Shown piece by piece: positions 7,962 through 15,090 of a stretch of 55,419 nt of DNA. Below the pieces are notes generated by a model, which searched no databases, had not been told where the DNA came from, and saw only the letters and a program-made list of their open reading frames with translations. Numbering within the stretch: the stretch's first letter is position 1; every line of letters begins with the position of its first letter. The DNA comes from Nocardia abscessus NBRC 100374. GTDB taxonomy: Bacteria > Actinomycetota > Actinomycetes > Mycobacteriales > Mycobacteriaceae. The DNA is taken from NCBI RefSeq assembly GCF_000308455.1, contig NZ_BAFP01000019.1, positions 1 through 55,419 on the forward strand, in the 5' to 3' direction. The position numbers and the translations under genes are program-made.

Positions 7962-9383
7962 GTGAGTCTTGTCCCCAATGTCCTCGCCACCCGTTACGCC
8001 AGCCCGGAGCTGGTGCACCTGTGGTCGCCGGAGCACAAGGTCGTGCTCGAGCGGCGACTGTGGCTGGAGGTGTTGCGGGCGCAGGCGGAGCTGGGCGTAG
8101 CGGTGCCGGACGGGGTGGTCGCGGACTACGAGCGGGTGCTCGACGAGGTCGACCTCGCCTCGATCGCCGAACGCGAGCGGGTCACCCGGCACGACGTGAA
8201 GGCGCGGATCGAGGAATTCAACGCGCTGGCCGGGCACGAGCACGTGCACAAGGGCATGACCAGCCGCGACCTCACCGAGAACGTGGAGCAGCTGCAGATC
8301 CGGCTCTCGCTCGAGCACGTGCACGCGCACGGCGTCGCGATCGCCGCGCGGCTGGCCGAGCGCGCCGCCGAGTACCAGGCACTCGTGATGGCGGGCCGCT
8401 CGCACAACGTCGCGGCGCAGGCCACCACGCTCGGCAAGCGGTTCGCCTCCGCGGCCGACGAACTGCTGATCGCGCTGTCCCGGCTGCGTGAACTCATCGA
8501 CCGTTATCCGCTGCGCGGGATCAAGGGCCCGATGGGCACCGCGCAGGACATGCTCGACCTGCTCGGCGGCGACCCGGCCAAGCTCGCCCGGCTGGAGCAG
8601 CAGGTGGCCAGGCATCTGGGCTTCGCGACCGTGCTCACCAGCGTCGGCCAGGTCTATCCGCGATCGCTGGACCACGACGTGCTCTCCGCTCTGGTGCAGG
8701 TGGGCGCGGGCCCGTCCTCGTTCGCGCACACCATCCGGCTGATGGCCGGGCACGAGCTGGTCACCGAGGGCTTCCAGCCCGGGCAGGTGGGCAGCTCGGC
8801 GATGCCGCACAAGATGAACACCCGCTCCTGCGAACGGGTCAACGGCTTGCAGGTGGTGCTGCGCGGTTACGCCTCGATGGCGGCCGAGCTGGCGGGCGCC
8901 CAGTGGAACGAGGGCGACGTGTTCTGCTCGGTGGTCCGCCGCGTCGCGCTGCCGGACGCGTTCTTCGCCCTCGACGGGATGATGGAGACCTTCCTCACCG
9001 TCCTGGCCGAGTTCGGCGCCTACCCGGCCGTCATCGCCCGCGAACTGGACCGGTACCTGCCCTTCCTCGCCACCACCCGCATCCTCATGGCGGCCGTGCG
9101 CGCCGGCGTCGGACGGGAGACCGCGCACGAGGTCATCAAGGAGCACGCCGTCGCGGTCGCGCTGGCCATGCGCGAGCAGGGCCGCGAACCCGACCTGTTG
9201 GACCGTCTCGCCACCGACGCGCGCCTCCCGCTCGATCGCGCCGCCCTCGACGCGGCGCTGGCCGACAAGTCCGCCTTCGTCGGCGCCGCCGAAGCCCAGG
9301 TCGCCGACGTCATCGGCCAGGTGCAGAAACTCGTCGACCGCCACCCGGAGGCGGCGCGGTATTCGCCGTCGCCGATCTTGTAG
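7962..9383 (+). CDS. purB: Adenylosuccinate lyase
   Basis: Cleaves SAICAR to AICAR and adenylosuccinate to AMP, each with release of fumarate. The protein is 473 aa, normal for the actinobacterial type. The fumarase/aspartase superfamily signature GSSAMPHKMN is present (about residue 282), as are KGMTSRDLTENVEQ and GRSHNVAAQATTLGKR. The GTG start gives the family N-terminus (SLVPNVLATRYAS). It follows TetR by six bases. In related genomes purC usually lies a short distance downstream; here an accessory island follows instead. Confidence 0.97.
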   Translation: MSLVPNVLATRYASPELVHLWSPEHKVVLERRLWLEVLRAQAELGVAVPDGVVADYERVLDEVDLASIAERERVTRHDVKARIEEFNALAGHEHVHKGMTSRDLTENVEQLQIRLSLEHVHAHGVAIAARLAERAAEYQALVMAGRSHNVAAQATTLGKRFASAADELLIALSRLRELIDRYPLRGIKGPMGTAQDMLDLLGGDPAKLARLEQQVARHLGFATVLTSVGQVYPRSLDHDVLSALVQVGAGPSSFAHTIRLMAGHELVTEGFQPGQVGSSAMPHKMNTRSCERVNGLQVVLRGYASMAAELAGAQWNEGDVFCSVVRRVALPDAFFALDGMMETFLTVLAEFGAYPAVIARELDRYLPFLATTRILMAAVRAGVGRETAHEVIKEHAVAVALAMREQGREPDLLDRLATDARLPLDRAALDAALADKSAFVGAAEAQVADVIGQVQKLVDRHPEAARYSPSPIL

Positions 9384-9478
9384 CGGAACTGAGGCTTCTG
9401 CGGCGAAGCGGCTCGTCATTCCGCGAAACCGTGCGTTCAACGGCCACAGCGCATACTCAGCGACGTCCACAGACAACG

Positions 9479-9526
9479 ACACGGTCGCCGCAACCTCTCC
9501 AACCGAGAGTGCTGCGACGACCGTGT
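9479..9526 (+). terminator. Hairpin after purB
   Basis: ACACGGTCG (9479-9487) pairs perfectly with CGACCGTGT (9518-9526), with smaller internal pairings. It separates purB from the convergent accessory genes. Confidence 0.6.
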
Positions 9527-9582
9527 GAATCCGAGGGATCGCGGGTGGGGGCTCTTTTTGCGTTTCCGGGATCTTTACCGGG

Positions 9583-9882
9583 TCAGAACACGCCCAGCTT
9601 CGTGCACATCCAGGTCAGCGCTTCCTCGCGATCGGTTCCCGGAATGGTCCGAGTCGCGTACTTCGGCTTGCTGACCCAGCGCCGCGCACCCCAACCGGAC
9701 ACAGGCCGGACAGTCCACCAGCCGACCTCGCGATGCAGCGTGTATCCGCCACCCGTGTCGTCTGGGTGCAACTGCCGTCGCGGGCGGGGGCGAGACAATG
9801 CCCTCGCGACACCGATCACCCGATCTCGTACAGTGACCGGACCGTCGTACTCGGCGTAACGTCGCCCATTCGGCAAACCCAT
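9583..9882 (-). CDS. Hypothetical 99-aa protein, last gene of the minus-strand accessory trio
   Basis: I do not recognise a family. The 99-aa product is basic, with a tryptophan-rich middle (GWWTVRPVSGWGARRW) and an orderly C-terminus (TREEALTWM-like helix, KLGVF end). No signal peptide or membrane helix is seen. The ATG at 9882 has a GAGGGA ribosome-binding site just upstream and starts nine bases after the secreted-protein gene stops. The two are almost certainly one operon. The tight spacing and ribosome-binding site are the main evidence that the gene is real. Confidence 0.6.
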   Translation of the reverse strand: MGLPNGRRYAEYDGPVTVRDRVIGVARALSRPRPRRQLHPDDTGGGYTLHREVGWWTVRPVSGWGARRWVSKPKYATRTIPGTDREEALTWMCTKLGVF

Positions 9883-9891
9883 GTCATCCCT

Positions 9892-10368
9892 CTATCCGCA
9901 GTCCACCGCGCTGACAACACGCTCTTGGGAGGTGGTCTCGATCGGACCATACGGCCTGCCCTGGATCGTACCGCTCACCGAGGAGTACATCCGCCAGAGT
10001 CCGGGGACGCATGGCGCGGTAGCGGTGTAGGTCTGGCGTGACCACGGCACCAGACTGGTCTTCACATGCTGGCCGACGAACTCCCACGAGCCAGAGGAGT
10101 TCCGTCGTTGCAGGCTCAGGTAGTAGTTGTGCGTCAGCGCCGGGTCCCCACCATCGGTAGGCCGATCGCACTGTGCCCACCCATCGGCGTGTACCTCGGG
10201 CCGTACGATCGTCGGCTTGGAGAAGCTGAATCCGTTGTCGCAGAGGGTCTTCTTCGCCTGTGTGACCGATGGTCCGCCGGGACTGGCATTGACGACGTTG
10301 CCACCTGTGAGGGCGAACGCGCCCGCAGCGCTGAGGACAACTACGAGTCTAAATATGCTGTTGTGCAC
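9892..10368 (-). CDS. Hypothetical secreted protein
   Basis: Product of 158 aa with a clear Sec signal peptide: a short basic n-region, the hydrophobic core LVVVLSAAGAFALTGG, and a likely cleavage near VVNASPGG. The mature part has four cysteines (in TLCDNGFSF, AQCDRP, APCVPG and the C-terminal DCG), consistent with two disulfides, and a beta-rich look (NYYLSLQRRNSSGSWEFVGQHV). No catalytic motif is seen. The GTG at 10368 is chosen for the AGGGGA site six to seven bases upstream and because the signal peptide begins there. It lies between the Cys/His-motif gene and the 99-aa gene in a probable minus-strand operon. Function unknown; it could be an inhibitor-like or recognition protein. Confidence 0.78.
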   Translation of the reverse strand: MHNSIFRLVVVLSAAGAFALTGGNVVNASPGGPSVTQAKKTLCDNGFSFSKPTIVRPEVHADGWAQCDRPTDGGDPALTHNYYLSLQRRNSSGSWEFVGQHVKTSLVPWSRQTYTATAPCVPGLWRMYSSVSGTIQGRPYGPIETTSQERVVSAVDCG

Positions 10369-10403
10369 TAGATTCCCCTTTTTTGCCTGAGCGTCTGCTC
10401 CGC

Positions 10404-10925
10404 TCAGTACTCCCGTGATGTGTCCGGCTTCATGCGTCCGGCGCTGATCAGCGTTTGGCGCGCCGCTTCCTTGCGTGGGCACTCCGTGGCGCGGCAGCCG
10501 CGGTGCTGCTGCATGGTCGCGTGGGCTTCTTCGGCGCTGAAGGGCCACACGGGGGCTGCATGAGGCCAGCCCGTCGGCCCCCGTTGGCTGGCTCTCCACT
10601 CGGCTTGGACGCGATCGACGATGTCTTGGACGTTCCCCTGCTCCGATGGATCGACGTCGTCTTGCCACCAATTGAAACCCATTGCCGTATTAGTCCTCAT
10701 GTCATTTATGGGTTGGGAGTCACCGGAGCCGGAGGAGCCGGCACCCCGGCTCCGGGACGATTCTGGGGCCTCCGCCCATTCACGGAGGGCTGCGAAGTAT
10801 TCCGCCGACATTCCGGCGGGCAGCCGCGATGGTGTGACACTCGCCGCCGGGGGCTCTGTGAATTGATGAGGGCTCCGGCACCGCCCCGACGGCGAGTGCT
10901 CGGATTCGACGTTAGGGAGCGACAT
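10404..10925 (-). CDS. Hypothetical protein with a C-terminal HxxC-x4-CP motif
   Basis: Up to 173 aa and not assigned to a named family. The N-terminal 75 residues are Ser/Pro-rich and disordered-looking. The last 90 residues look folded, with MGFNWWQDDVDP and a tail containing HRGCRATECPRKEAA followed by LISAGRMKPDTSREY. The H-x2-C-x4-C spacing suggests metal binding or redox chemistry, but no complete zinc ribbon is visible. I recall similar tails in small actinomycete proteins of unknown function. The start is uncertain: ATG 10925 is the longest, and ATGs near 10811 and 10685 are alternatives. It is divergent from the 109-aa gene across a region with repeated half-sites, and the secreted-protein gene follows after 35 bases. 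Confidence 0.6.
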   Translation of the reverse strand: MSLPNVESEHSPSGRCRSPHQFTEPPAASVTPSRLPAGMSAEYFAALREWAEAPESSRSRGAGSSGSGDSQPINDMRTNTAMGFNWWQDDVDPSEQGNVQDIVDRVQAEWRASQRGPTGWPHAAPVWPFSAEEAHATMQQHRGCRATECPRKEAARQTLISAGRMKPDTSREY

Positions 10926-10940
10926 CCGCCAGGTCTACGA

Positions 10941-11028
10941 ACTTGCGCAAACTTGCGCGCATTCGACCAACAGGGTGCATGTCGCGCAAGCGTGGCGGAT
11001 CATGAGTTATGTCGGTGCAAGCATGCAC
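10941..11028. promoter_or_regulatory. Half-site cluster between the two accessory trios
   Basis: ACTTGCGC occurs twice in tandem with a 10-base period (10941-10948, 10951-10958). An inverted copy, CGCGCAAG, lies at 10983-10990. A palindrome GTGCA-N4-TGCAC follows at 11015-11028. The sites sit between divergent starts at 10925 and 11053, so the XRE regulator of the plus-strand trio is the natural candidate to bind here. Binding is inferred. Confidence 0.5.
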
Positions 11029-11052
11029 AAACATGTAGGGAGGGACTTGATC

Positions 11053-11382
11053 ATGAACTTACGATTTCTCGGCAAAGGTGGCTCCGATAAGACAGGGTGC
11101 CCATCCTTGTACGCGACTGCCCAAGGAAGTTACCTCGTCCAGGGATGGCGGACCGGGGAGCCTGAGATAGTGGAGATTCCGCACCTGTTGACCGGCTTCG
11201 CTGAGCCGGACACGTTCATCGGCGCGACGATGATCGACACAGGCAGGGGGACGTTCAGGTTGACTGGTCGCCCCATCACCGACCATGAAACTCTGAGTCA
11301 GCTGGTGCTGGAGGACAACGAAACAGCCATCGAAGTGCCGAAGGCTGAAAGGAACTACTACGGTGGAACTTCGCTCGGATGA
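11053..11382 (+). CDS. Hypothetical 109-aa protein, first gene of the DUF6879/Scr1 cassette
   Basis: Family not named. I recall similar small proteins encoded next to DUF6879 genes in actinomycetes. Conserved-looking segments are GKGGSDKTGCPSLYAT, GSYLVQGW, the central EPDTF, and TGRGTFRLTGRPITDHE near residue 75. No signal peptide or membrane helix is present, so it is probably cytoplasmic. The ATG at 11053 has a GGGAGGG site seven bases away. The third codon is the rare TTA, and base composition is less GC-rich than flanking core genes, both compatible with horizontal transfer. Its last 20 bases overlap the DUF6879 gene, so translation is probably coupled. Confidence 0.75.
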   Translation: MNLRFLGKGGSDKTGCPSLYATAQGSYLVQGWRTGEPEIVEIPHLLTGFAEPDTFIGATMIDTGRGTFRLTGRPITDHETLSQLVLEDNETAIEVPKAERNYYGGTSLG

Positions 11383-11896
11383 TCGTTGGCTGGAGCTATT
11401 CGAGGGCGCCCAGCGTTCAGCGTTTCACCTGGAAGTCCGGGATTCCTACGCCGAGCCGGAGGAGTCTGCACCGCTGCGGCGGTTCCTCGCAGGCGAACCG
11501 GAGCCGCCAGACGGCTACGACAAGAACGACTGGATCGAACTGATTGCAGCACTCGCCGATCGCGGGGTCACGATGAGCCGCATCCGGGTGGTAACCGAAC
11601 CCCTTTCCGGCTATCAACGGTGGTTGCTGTCCGTGGCTGGAAGTAGCGTGCGTGCCGGCGAGGACATTCGTTATGTTCTCAGGCATCTCGCGGGAGAGGT
11701 GCCTCCCGATGACTGGTGGTTGGTCGATGACGAGCTGGTGGCGTTCAACCTCGTCGACGCCATCGGCCAGCCGGCCGGCGCGGCAGTGACCAACGATCCC
11801 GGCGTCGCGGCATATTGCCGGCTCGTCAGGCAAAGGCTCTGGGATCTGGCCATCCCGTATACCGAGTTCGCCGCTTCGGTCAGCATCCAGCGGTGA
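11363..11896 (+). CDS. DUF6879 family protein
   Basis: Cytoplasmic protein of 177 aa. It matches the DUF6879 group: an acidic N-terminus (WLELFEGAQRSAFHLEVRDSY), then MSRIRVVTEPLSGYQRWLLSV and PDDWWLVDDELVAFN, and a C-terminal helix with YCRLVRQRLWDLAIPY. This family is commonly encoded beside Scr1-type XRE regulators in actinomycetes; its activity is not established. The GTG at 11363 has AAAGGA nine bases upstream and overlaps the preceding gene by 20 bases. Its stop overlaps the XRE start by four bases (GTGA). The cassette layout suggests a protein pair controlled by, or interacting with, the regulator. Confidence 0.82.
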   Translation: MELRSDDRWLELFEGAQRSAFHLEVRDSYAEPEESAPLRRFLAGEPEPPDGYDKNDWIELIAALADRGVTMSRIRVVTEPLSGYQRWLLSVAGSSVRAGEDIRYVLRHLAGEVPPDDWWLVDDELVAFNLVDAIGQPAGAAVTNDPGVAAYCRLVRQRLWDLAIPYTEFAASVSIQR

Positions 11897-12750
11897 CTGA
11901 TTCTGTTCAAGACGCGAGGGAAGCTCTCGGCCAGAGGCTTCGGGAAATCCGGCGTGATGCCGGTATCAGCGGCCGAGAGCTTGCCTCCCGCGAGGGCTGG
12001 CACGAGTCGAAGGTTTCCCGCATCGAGCACGGGAGGAACACGCCTTCGAGCGACGATATCCGTGCCTACTGCAACCACTGTCGGGCGCACGAACAGCTGC
12101 CCGACCTGCTTGCCACGCTGCACAATATCGACGCCGCATATCTCGAGTACCGTCGTCTACTCAGCGCAGGGGTCAAGCGCGGACAGCAGTTGTATGCCAA
12201 GCTCGAAGCGGAAGCGAAGCTGATTCGCACTTACGATCCGCAGATCATTCCCGGCCTGCTGCAAACCGCCGAGTACGCCGAGGCCAAGCTGCGCAGTGTC
12301 ATCGAGTTCTACCACCTGCCCAACGACCTCGACGCAGGCGTGTCTAAACGTATCGAGCGGCAACAAGTCCTGTACCGCAGGGATCACCGATTCCACTTCG
12401 TCATCAGCGAGCGGTCCCTCTACACAACCGTTGGCGATGACGATGTGATGCGCGGCCAACTCGATCGATTGCACTCGATTATCGGCATGCCGCGAGTCAC
12501 GTTCGGGATCGTGCCGCTGACAGCCGAGGCCAAGGTTGTCCTGGAGAATTTCACCATGTTCGACAACCGGATGGTCAAAGTCGAAGGGCACACGGCCGAG
12601 CTGACCATCGCTCAGCCACGGGAAGTCGCACTGTATGGGCGCGCATTCGACGTCTTGTCCCATCAGTCCGTGACCGGCAAGCAGGCGCGCTATCTGATCA
12701 CTTCAGCCCTTGAACGACGCACCGGAGCTGCCCGACCGGGCCGAGCATGA
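11893..12750 (+). CDS. Scr1-type XRE regulator with DUF5753 domain
   Basis: Transcriptional regulator of 285 aa. Residues about 8-70 form an XRE helix-turn-helix (LGQRLREIRRDAGISGRELASREGWHESKVSRIEHGRNTPS). The rest is a DUF5753 domain with the typical IPGLLQTAEYAEA segment, RQQVLYR and IVPL. Databases call such proteins Scr1 family toxin-antitoxin-like regulators; WhiJ of Streptomyces has a similar layout. The GTG start overlaps the DUF6879 stop by four bases. It probably regulates its own cassette through the half-sites at 10941-11028. No toxin catalytic motif is seen in the neighbours, so the toxin-antitoxin label is only formal. Confidence 0.9.
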   Translation: MTDSVQDAREALGQRLREIRRDAGISGRELASREGWHESKVSRIEHGRNTPSSDDIRAYCNHCRAHEQLPDLLATLHNIDAAYLEYRRLLSAGVKRGQQLYAKLEAEAKLIRTYDPQIIPGLLQTAEYAEAKLRSVIEFYHLPNDLDAGVSKRIERQQVLYRRDHRFHFVISERSLYTTVGDDDVMRGQLDRLHSIIGMPRVTFGIVPLTAEAKVVLENFTMFDNRMVKVEGHTAELTIAQPREVALYGRAFDVLSHQSVTGKQARYLITSALERRTGAARPGRA

Positions 12751-12878
12751 AAGAGCATCCGCGGCAGCGGGCGGTGGCGAAGCCGCACGCCTTGGCCTCG
12801 ACCGGTGTCGATGCGACTGCCGCTGGCCCGGCACCTGTGAGGACGACAAACACGCGCGGCGCCGCGCTGGGGAGCGCA

Positions 12879-12884
12879 TAGGCT
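12879..12884 (+). promoter_or_regulatory. Candidate -10 of second HIT gene
   Basis: TAGGCT ends seven bases before the ATG at 12892, without a Shine-Dalgarno. This fits a leaderless transcript and the right-hand end of the accessory island. Confidence 0.45.
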
Positions 12885-12891
12885 GCGGCTT

Positions 12892-13314
12892 ATGAATCCC
12901 TACACGATTTTCGCCGATATCGTTGCTGGGCGGGCCCCGTCGAGCAAGGTCTACGAGGACGACGATGTCGTGGCGTTCATGGACACCAGGCCGATGACGC
13001 CGGGGCATCTGCTGGTGGTGCCGAAGGTGGCGGCGCGCAGTCTCGCCGAGCTGGATCCCGTCATCGGGGGGAAATTGTTCCAGGTGGGGCAGCGGCTGGC
13101 GGCGGCGCTGCGGACCAGTGAGGTGGGGTGTGACGGGGTCAATTTCTTTCTGGCGGACGGGGTGACGGCCGGGCAGGAGGTCTTCCACGTGCATCTGCAC
13201 GTCATCCCGCGTACTCCGGGCGATGGGTTCGGGCTGCGCGGCCGTCCGACCAGTCCGCGGCGGGAGGATCTGGACTATCTCGCCGGATCAATCCGGGGTG
13301 CGCTGAAGGATTGA
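12892..13314 (+). CDS. HIT family protein (second copy)
   Basis: Histidine-triad protein of 140 aa, cytoplasmic. The triad appears as HVHLHVIPR, preceded by TPGHLLVVPK and by VYEDDDVVAFMDTRPM. It is closer to the HinT/protein kinase C inhibitor type than the HIT protein at 2508-2933, and the two are not recent duplicates. Hydrolysis of adenosine phosphoramidates is the usual family activity. The start is supported by TAGGCT seven bases upstream. It is the first core-like gene after the accessory island. Confidence 0.92.
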   Translation: MNPYTIFADIVAGRAPSSKVYEDDDVVAFMDTRPMTPGHLLVVPKVAARSLAELDPVIGGKLFQVGQRLAAALRTSEVGCDGVNFFLADGVTAGQEVFHVHLHVIPRTPGDGFGLRGRPTSPRREDLDYLAGSIRGALKD

Positions 13315-13410
13315 GCCCGTATCGCTGCGTTCCACACCGTATTCGCACGGGCAAGTGGCAGGTCTGCCAGCCGCGGCGCACCGCAACTTGCGAATAGCGG
13401 CGGCGAACCG

Positions 13411-13448
13411 CCGGGCCGGGGACCCGGGAAGCCGAGCACCCGGCCCGG
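13411..13448. terminator. Hairpin between second HIT gene and the ene-reductase gene
   Basis: CCGGGCCGGG (13411-13420) pairs perfectly with CCCGGCCCGG (13439-13448) around an 18-base loop. It lies between convergent genes and is likely a bidirectional terminator. The rest of 13315-13573 shows no gene. Confidence 0.6.
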
Positions 13449-13573
13449 GGACGATCGACATGTCCTGGGCACGCCTGAGCGCGGCGACGAAACCGCGCCG
13501 ATCCGGGCCACGCGCATGTCGTCACCCACGGAGACGGCGGTGACGGTGCAGGAGATCGCCGAGCGGCGACTAC

Positions 13574-14662
13574 CTAGTCGCGCACCAATTCGGCCGCCGT
13601 CCAGTTCGGGTAGTCGCTGTAACCCTCGGCGGTGCGGCCGTACAGCAGCTCTTCGCGGAGGGGAGCCAGCGGCAGGTCGTAGCGGATGCGGTGTACGAGA
13701 TCGGGATTGGCGATGAACGACCGGCCGAACGAGACCAGGTCGGCCAGCCCCGCCTGCAGCACCTGTTCCGCGCCCGCCGCCGTGGTCGGCGCGCGATTCT
13801 CGCCGATGTTCGCGATCAGCGTGCCGTGCCAGCGCGGCCGCAGGTCGTGCAGCGCCCGGTAGTGGTCGTTGTCGGTGAGGTGCAGGTAGGCCAGGCCGCG
13901 CCGGTCGAGTTCGGTGACGAGTGCGCGGTAGAGCGGGGCTGGATCGGCCTCGGACATGTTGAACTGCGGGTTGCCCGGCGAGAGCCGGATGGCGGTGCGG
14001 TGGGCGCCGATCGCCTCGGTCACCGCGTCCACCACCGCCAGGGGCAGCCGCATGCGGTTGACGATCGAACCGCCGTACTCGTCGTCGCGCAGGTTGGTGT
14101 TGTCGGCGAGGAACTGGTGCGGGAGATAGCTGTTGGCGGCGTGGATCTCGACTCCGGCGAAGCCGGCGGCCACGGCATTGCGCGCGGCGGCGGCGTAATG
14201 GCGCACGGCGGCGGCGATATCGGCGTGGTCGAGCGCGGCGGGCGTGATCGGATCGGCCTTGCCGCCCGCGATGAGATGCACCCGGTCCTCGTCGACTACC
14301 GCCGACGGTCCGGCGGGCCAGGACCCATCGATCCGCGCGAGCGGGTGGCCCTTGCGTCCGCCGTGCATGAGCTGCGCGAAGATCCGTCCGCCCCGCGCGT
14401 GCACGGCCTCGGTGACCCGGCGCCAGGCCTCGACGTGCGCGGACGTCTGCAATCCGGGCACCCACGCTTCGCTCTGTCCGGTCGAATGCGGCCAGATGCC
14501 CTCGGTGACGATGAGCCCGGCCGTCGCGCGCTGGGCGTAGTAGTCGGCGACATCGCTGGTCGGCGAGCCGTCGGGCAGCGAGCGCAACCGGGTCATCGGC
14601 GACATGACGATCCGGTTGGGCAGGTCGAGCGGGTGGTTGCGGTATTCGGTCAACAGCAGCAT
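13574..14662 (-). CDS. Alkene reductase, Old Yellow Enzyme family
   Basis: FMN-dependent NAD(P)H ene-reductase of 362 aa (N-ethylmaleimide reductase/NemA type). Motifs: NRIVMSPMTRLRS at the N-terminus, FAQLMHGGRKGHP, the substrate-binding His-Asn pair in VEIHAANSYLPHQFL, DDEYGGSIVNRMR, and the C-terminal FGRSFIANPDLVHRI. It probably reduces electrophilic alkenes or related toxic compounds. It is divergent from a MerR gene, and its promoter has the 19-base spacer typical of MerR-activated genes. TACGGT lies six bases before the ATG, implying a leaderless mRNA. MerR-controlled, electrophile-inducible expression is the natural reading. Confidence 0.95.
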   Translation of the reverse strand: MLLLTEYRNHPLDLPNRIVMSPMTRLRSLPDGSPTSDVADYYAQRATAGLIVTEGIWPHSTGQSEAWVPGLQTSAHVEAWRRVTEAVHARGGRIFAQLMHGGRKGHPLARIDGSWPAGPSAVVDEDRVHLIAGGKADPITPAALDHADIAAAVRHYAAAARNAVAAGFAGVEIHAANSYLPHQFLADNTNLRDDEYGGSIVNRMRLPLAVVDAVTEAIGAHRTAIRLSPGNPQFNMSEADPAPLYRALVTELDRRGLAYLHLTDNDHYRALHDLRPRWHGTLIANIGENRAPTTAAGAEQVLQAGLADLVSFGRSFIANPDLVHRIRYDLPLAPLREELLYGRTAEGYSDYPNWTAAELVRD

Positions 14663-14668
14663 GGCTGT

Positions 14669-14699
14669 ACCGTAAAACCTGACATCGATGTTAGGTCAA
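14669..14699 (-). promoter_or_regulatory. MerR-type promoter/operator of the ene-reductase gene
   Basis: On the minus strand TTGACC (14694-14699) and TACGGT (14669-14674) form -35 and -10 boxes with a 19-base spacer. The spacer region is filled by a near-perfect dyad at 14677-14696: ACCTGACATC facing GATGTTAGGT, 9 of 10 paired. This is the hallmark of MerR-family activation by DNA untwisting. Confidence 0.75.
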
Positions 14700-14708
14700 G
14701 GAGCGAGT

Positions 14709-15080
14709 GTGCGGATCGGTGAACTGGCCGAGCGAACCGGCGTGAGCGTCCGGTCGCTGCGGTACTACGAGGCAAGGGGTCTGCTGGCCGCGCAGCGGAC
14801 CTCCGGCGGCCAGCGGGAGTACCCGGAGGCGGCGGTTGACCGGGTCAGGCGCATCCAGGAGATGTTCGCGGCGGGCCTGCACAGCGACACGATCGGCGAA
14901 CTGCTGCCGTGCATCCACGACGTCGACGGCACCCCCAACGCCCGCGCAACGCCGTTCCTGGTGGAAAAGCTCACCGAGGAGCGCGCCAGGATCGATCAGG
15001 CGATGCGCGATCTGCGCCGGACCAGTGACGTGCTCGACGGCATCATCCGAGCTGCGGGCGGCGCGGCCACCGAACAGTAG
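14709..15080 (+). CDS. MerR family transcriptional regulator
   Basis: Regulator of 123 aa. The MerR winged-helix domain is at the extreme N-terminus (RIGELAERTGVSVRSLRYYEARGLL), followed by a dimerisation helix (LTEERARIDQAMRDLRRTSDVLDGII). The C-terminus is short, with one cysteine in LLPCIHD, so the effector may be an electrophile or small molecule rather than a multi-Cys metal site. The GTG at 14709 is chosen over ATG 14688 because AAGGAG lies five bases upstream and because ATG 14688 falls inside the operator. It probably represses itself and activates the divergent ene-reductase. ptrB follows 10 bases later. Confidence 0.92.
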   Translation: MRIGELAERTGVSVRSLRYYEARGLLAAQRTSGGQREYPEAAVDRVRRIQEMFAAGLHSDTIGELLPCIHDVDGTPNARATPFLVEKLTEERARIDQAMRDLRRTSDVLDGIIRAAGGAATEQ

Positions 15081-15083
15081 GGT
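15078..15083 (+). promoter_or_regulatory. Candidate -10 of ptrB
   Basis: TAGGGT begins with the MerR stop codon and ends seven bases before the ATG at 15091. This allows ptrB leaderless transcription in addition to read-through. Confidence 0.4.
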
Positions 15084-15090
15084 GTACGCC

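Noticed and set aside
11363..12750. Calling the DUF6879/Scr1 pair a proven toxin-antitoxin system
   Set aside because: The database name says antitoxin-like, but no toxin motif or known toxic activity is visible.
12710..12895. 61-codon frame between the Scr1 regulator and the second HIT gene
   Set aside because: Overlaps the regulator's 3' end, has no clear ribosome-binding site, and the peptide shows no family feature.
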